From positions 5,443,501 through 5,507,500 of the forward strand of contig NC_058154.1 in the NCBI RefSeq assembly GCF_011075055.1: a stretch of DNA of 64,000 nt. The letters run 5' to 3'. The notes beneath the pieces were generated by a model. The model was not told the origin of the DNA. It saw nothing but the letters and a program-made list of their open reading frames with translations, and did not search any database. Shown here piece after piece: positions 62,612 to 64,000 of the stretch; positions within the stretch are counted from its first letter, which is position 1; every line of letters starts with the position of its first letter. Made by a program: the position numbers and the translations under genes. The DNA is from Mangifera indica. Taxonomy: Eukaryota > Streptophyta > Magnoliopsida > Sapindales > Anacardiaceae.

Positions 62612-64000
62612 TGTTGAATCGTAATGTTTTGATGATGATAAAAAATGTAAGTTGGATTTGCTTACATGTACAAAGAATGCATTAATGCATTATAAGATAG
62701 ACAATGTGTGAAATTTGCAGATAAATCTAAAGAAAGAAAATATTGGTTGTACCTCTCCCGTGACCAAGTCGTGCGTTAATTGTTCAGTGTTCTAAAAATA
62801 AAAATGACCCAAAAAATAGTAAAGGTCCAATCGTGCCATTTATCTTAAGTAAAGTTGTCCAACCATGACACAAATTAAATATTTTTAACTCATTCATTTA
62901 ATGTCCCAACCATGACCATTAAATATTTTCAAGTCACATGCATTAAATGTCCTAGTTGGGACACTTGAAAAACGTCCTAGCCATGACATCTCTCTTCACA
63001 AATCGCTGCCAAATGTCACATCCAAGCAATTCCTTATTGCCACATGTCCAAGGAAGTTGTTAATCTATTGTTCACTGCCATGTGTCCAGTTACATTAAAT
63101 GTCCTAATTGGGACACTTGAAAAATGTCCCAACTGTGACACTTTTTCATCTGGATTGCTACTATGTCTCATCTCCAAGTTGTGTCCAATGCATCGCTACC
63201 ATATGTCCAAGTAATTTGCGTCACTGTCACTTGTCCACAAATTTATTATCCCAACCATGACAAAAAATTTAGTATAGGTATGACACATGCAAAATTCATC
63301 CCTCTCATGTAGTTTCTAAAAACCTCCGAGTCGTGACACAAAACTCAATCAAATTGTGACACGTGTTAAATTTTCCCAGTCGTGTAGTTTTTCAAAACTT
63401 CCTCACAGTGCCTTAACCATGCCCCTTTTAAAATTAAACTCGTACTTCAATCATGCATAAGCCGACGTATACCTGTTCAAGCTTTTGGATTATTCTCTAA
63501 ACGTAGAAATAAAGCAAGCCACCCATAACATAGATATGCTGCTCGTGCTAAGTATATTTAAAGCTATTTGTTGCAACTTTGATCAAGGTCTGTTTTCTCC
63601 GTTGAATTTTTTGGTTGATTTTTTACGGCAACTCAATGCAACACAATACAAATAGCTCTATAAATTGATTTCGAATTCAAGAGTAAAAGGTTAGAAAAAT
63701 CTATAAAGCCAAAAAGAAAAATAAAAATTACTCTGATTTCTTCATCACTTTCACTAAGCTTCCACTTTTATTCATTAAGAGTTATGTGCACTCAAACTTG
63801 TATTTATAGCCTTATAAAGGCATTAATACTTTTATCTCATTATAATTAAACATTGTGGGTGTAATCCCGGATATACTACGTGTAGAAAATTTTTTAAGAG
63901 ATAGTGGGACTTTAAAGCGGTTTGCTTGGAAAAGTGGACATAAGACGCTTGCAAGAGAAAGTTCCAAATCACTCTAATTAAGCATTTCTACAACTCAAAC
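62612..64000 (+). mobile_element. Probable LTR of another retroelement, cut by window end
   Basis: The family A protease sequence breaks off at TGTTGAATCGTAATG, a TG start followed by GTTTTGATGATGATAAAA-type sequence common at the start of plant LTRs. The following 1.4 kb is non-coding with TGTCC/GGGACA-rich repeats, a TATATTTAA site near 63553 and A/T-rich sequence to the end. The second LTR and any internal region would be outside the window. Confidence 0.4.
62941..63190. repeat. 152-bp direct repeat with GTCC/GGAC motifs
   Basis: CATTAAATGTCCTA begins at 62941 and again at 63093. Both copies continue with TTGGGACACTTGAAAAA, YGTCCYA, TGACA and later a GCTACY...TGTC-type block. Short relatives of CCAACCATGACA recur across 62820-63420, suggesting older tandem growth. 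Confidence 0.75.

Overview
The window looks like a piece of a eudicot nuclear genome. It is A+T-rich, its host genes are split by many GT-AG introns, and it is crowded with plant-type retrotransposons and DNA transposons. The species cannot be told from the sequence alone.

Two host genes are readable, both on the + strand. The first (2404-8949) is the 3' part of a PHD-finger/GNAT acetyltransferase-fold gene of the Arabidopsis At2g36720/At3g53680 type. Seventeen exons join in frame into about 598 residues, and the first four visible exons are tandem copies of one another. The second (25221-32407) is a complete two-exon gene for a PP2A B' (B56) regulatory subunit of the alpha/beta clade, 493 aa. 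Its single 5.7-kb intron holds an antisense PIF/Harbinger transposase relic, a GC-richer antisense reading frame and an LTR-like block. A pectinesterase pseudogene lies at about 10.9-11.4 kb, just downstream of a 718-bp hAT-type element that has a near-perfect 8-bp target duplication.

11.9-23 kb is layered retrotransposon debris. A Ty1/copia family (here family A, LTR about 1.65-1.8 kb) is present as a minus-strand element with both LTRs (15.1-16.6 and 21.4-23.05 kb), with a Ty3/gypsy LTR and pol tail lodged inside it. A rearranged second copy lies at 11.9-15 kb and a third begins at 53.5 kb.

33.3-43.6 kb holds a tRNA-Leu-like relic, then a 148-bp-period tandem array split by a 780-bp foldback Mutator-like element with a perfect 9-bp target duplication. 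Next comes a decayed Mutator (MULE) transposase gene interrupted by a solo LTR, and an opposite-strand Ulp1-like protease pseudogene of the kind carried by Kaonashi-type MULEs. 44-50.3 kb is a second, decayed minus-strand copia element. Two LINE fragments follow (50.3-51.3 kb on + and 52.6-53.5 kb on -).

53.5-62.6 kb is the 5' part of a family A copia element (LTR, primer-binding site, leader, gag). A shorter, internally deleted copia (family B) is inserted in its LTR with a 5-bp target duplication. The last 1.4 kb looks like the start of yet another LTR. Apart from the two host genes, essentially all coding similarity is broken transposon sequence.
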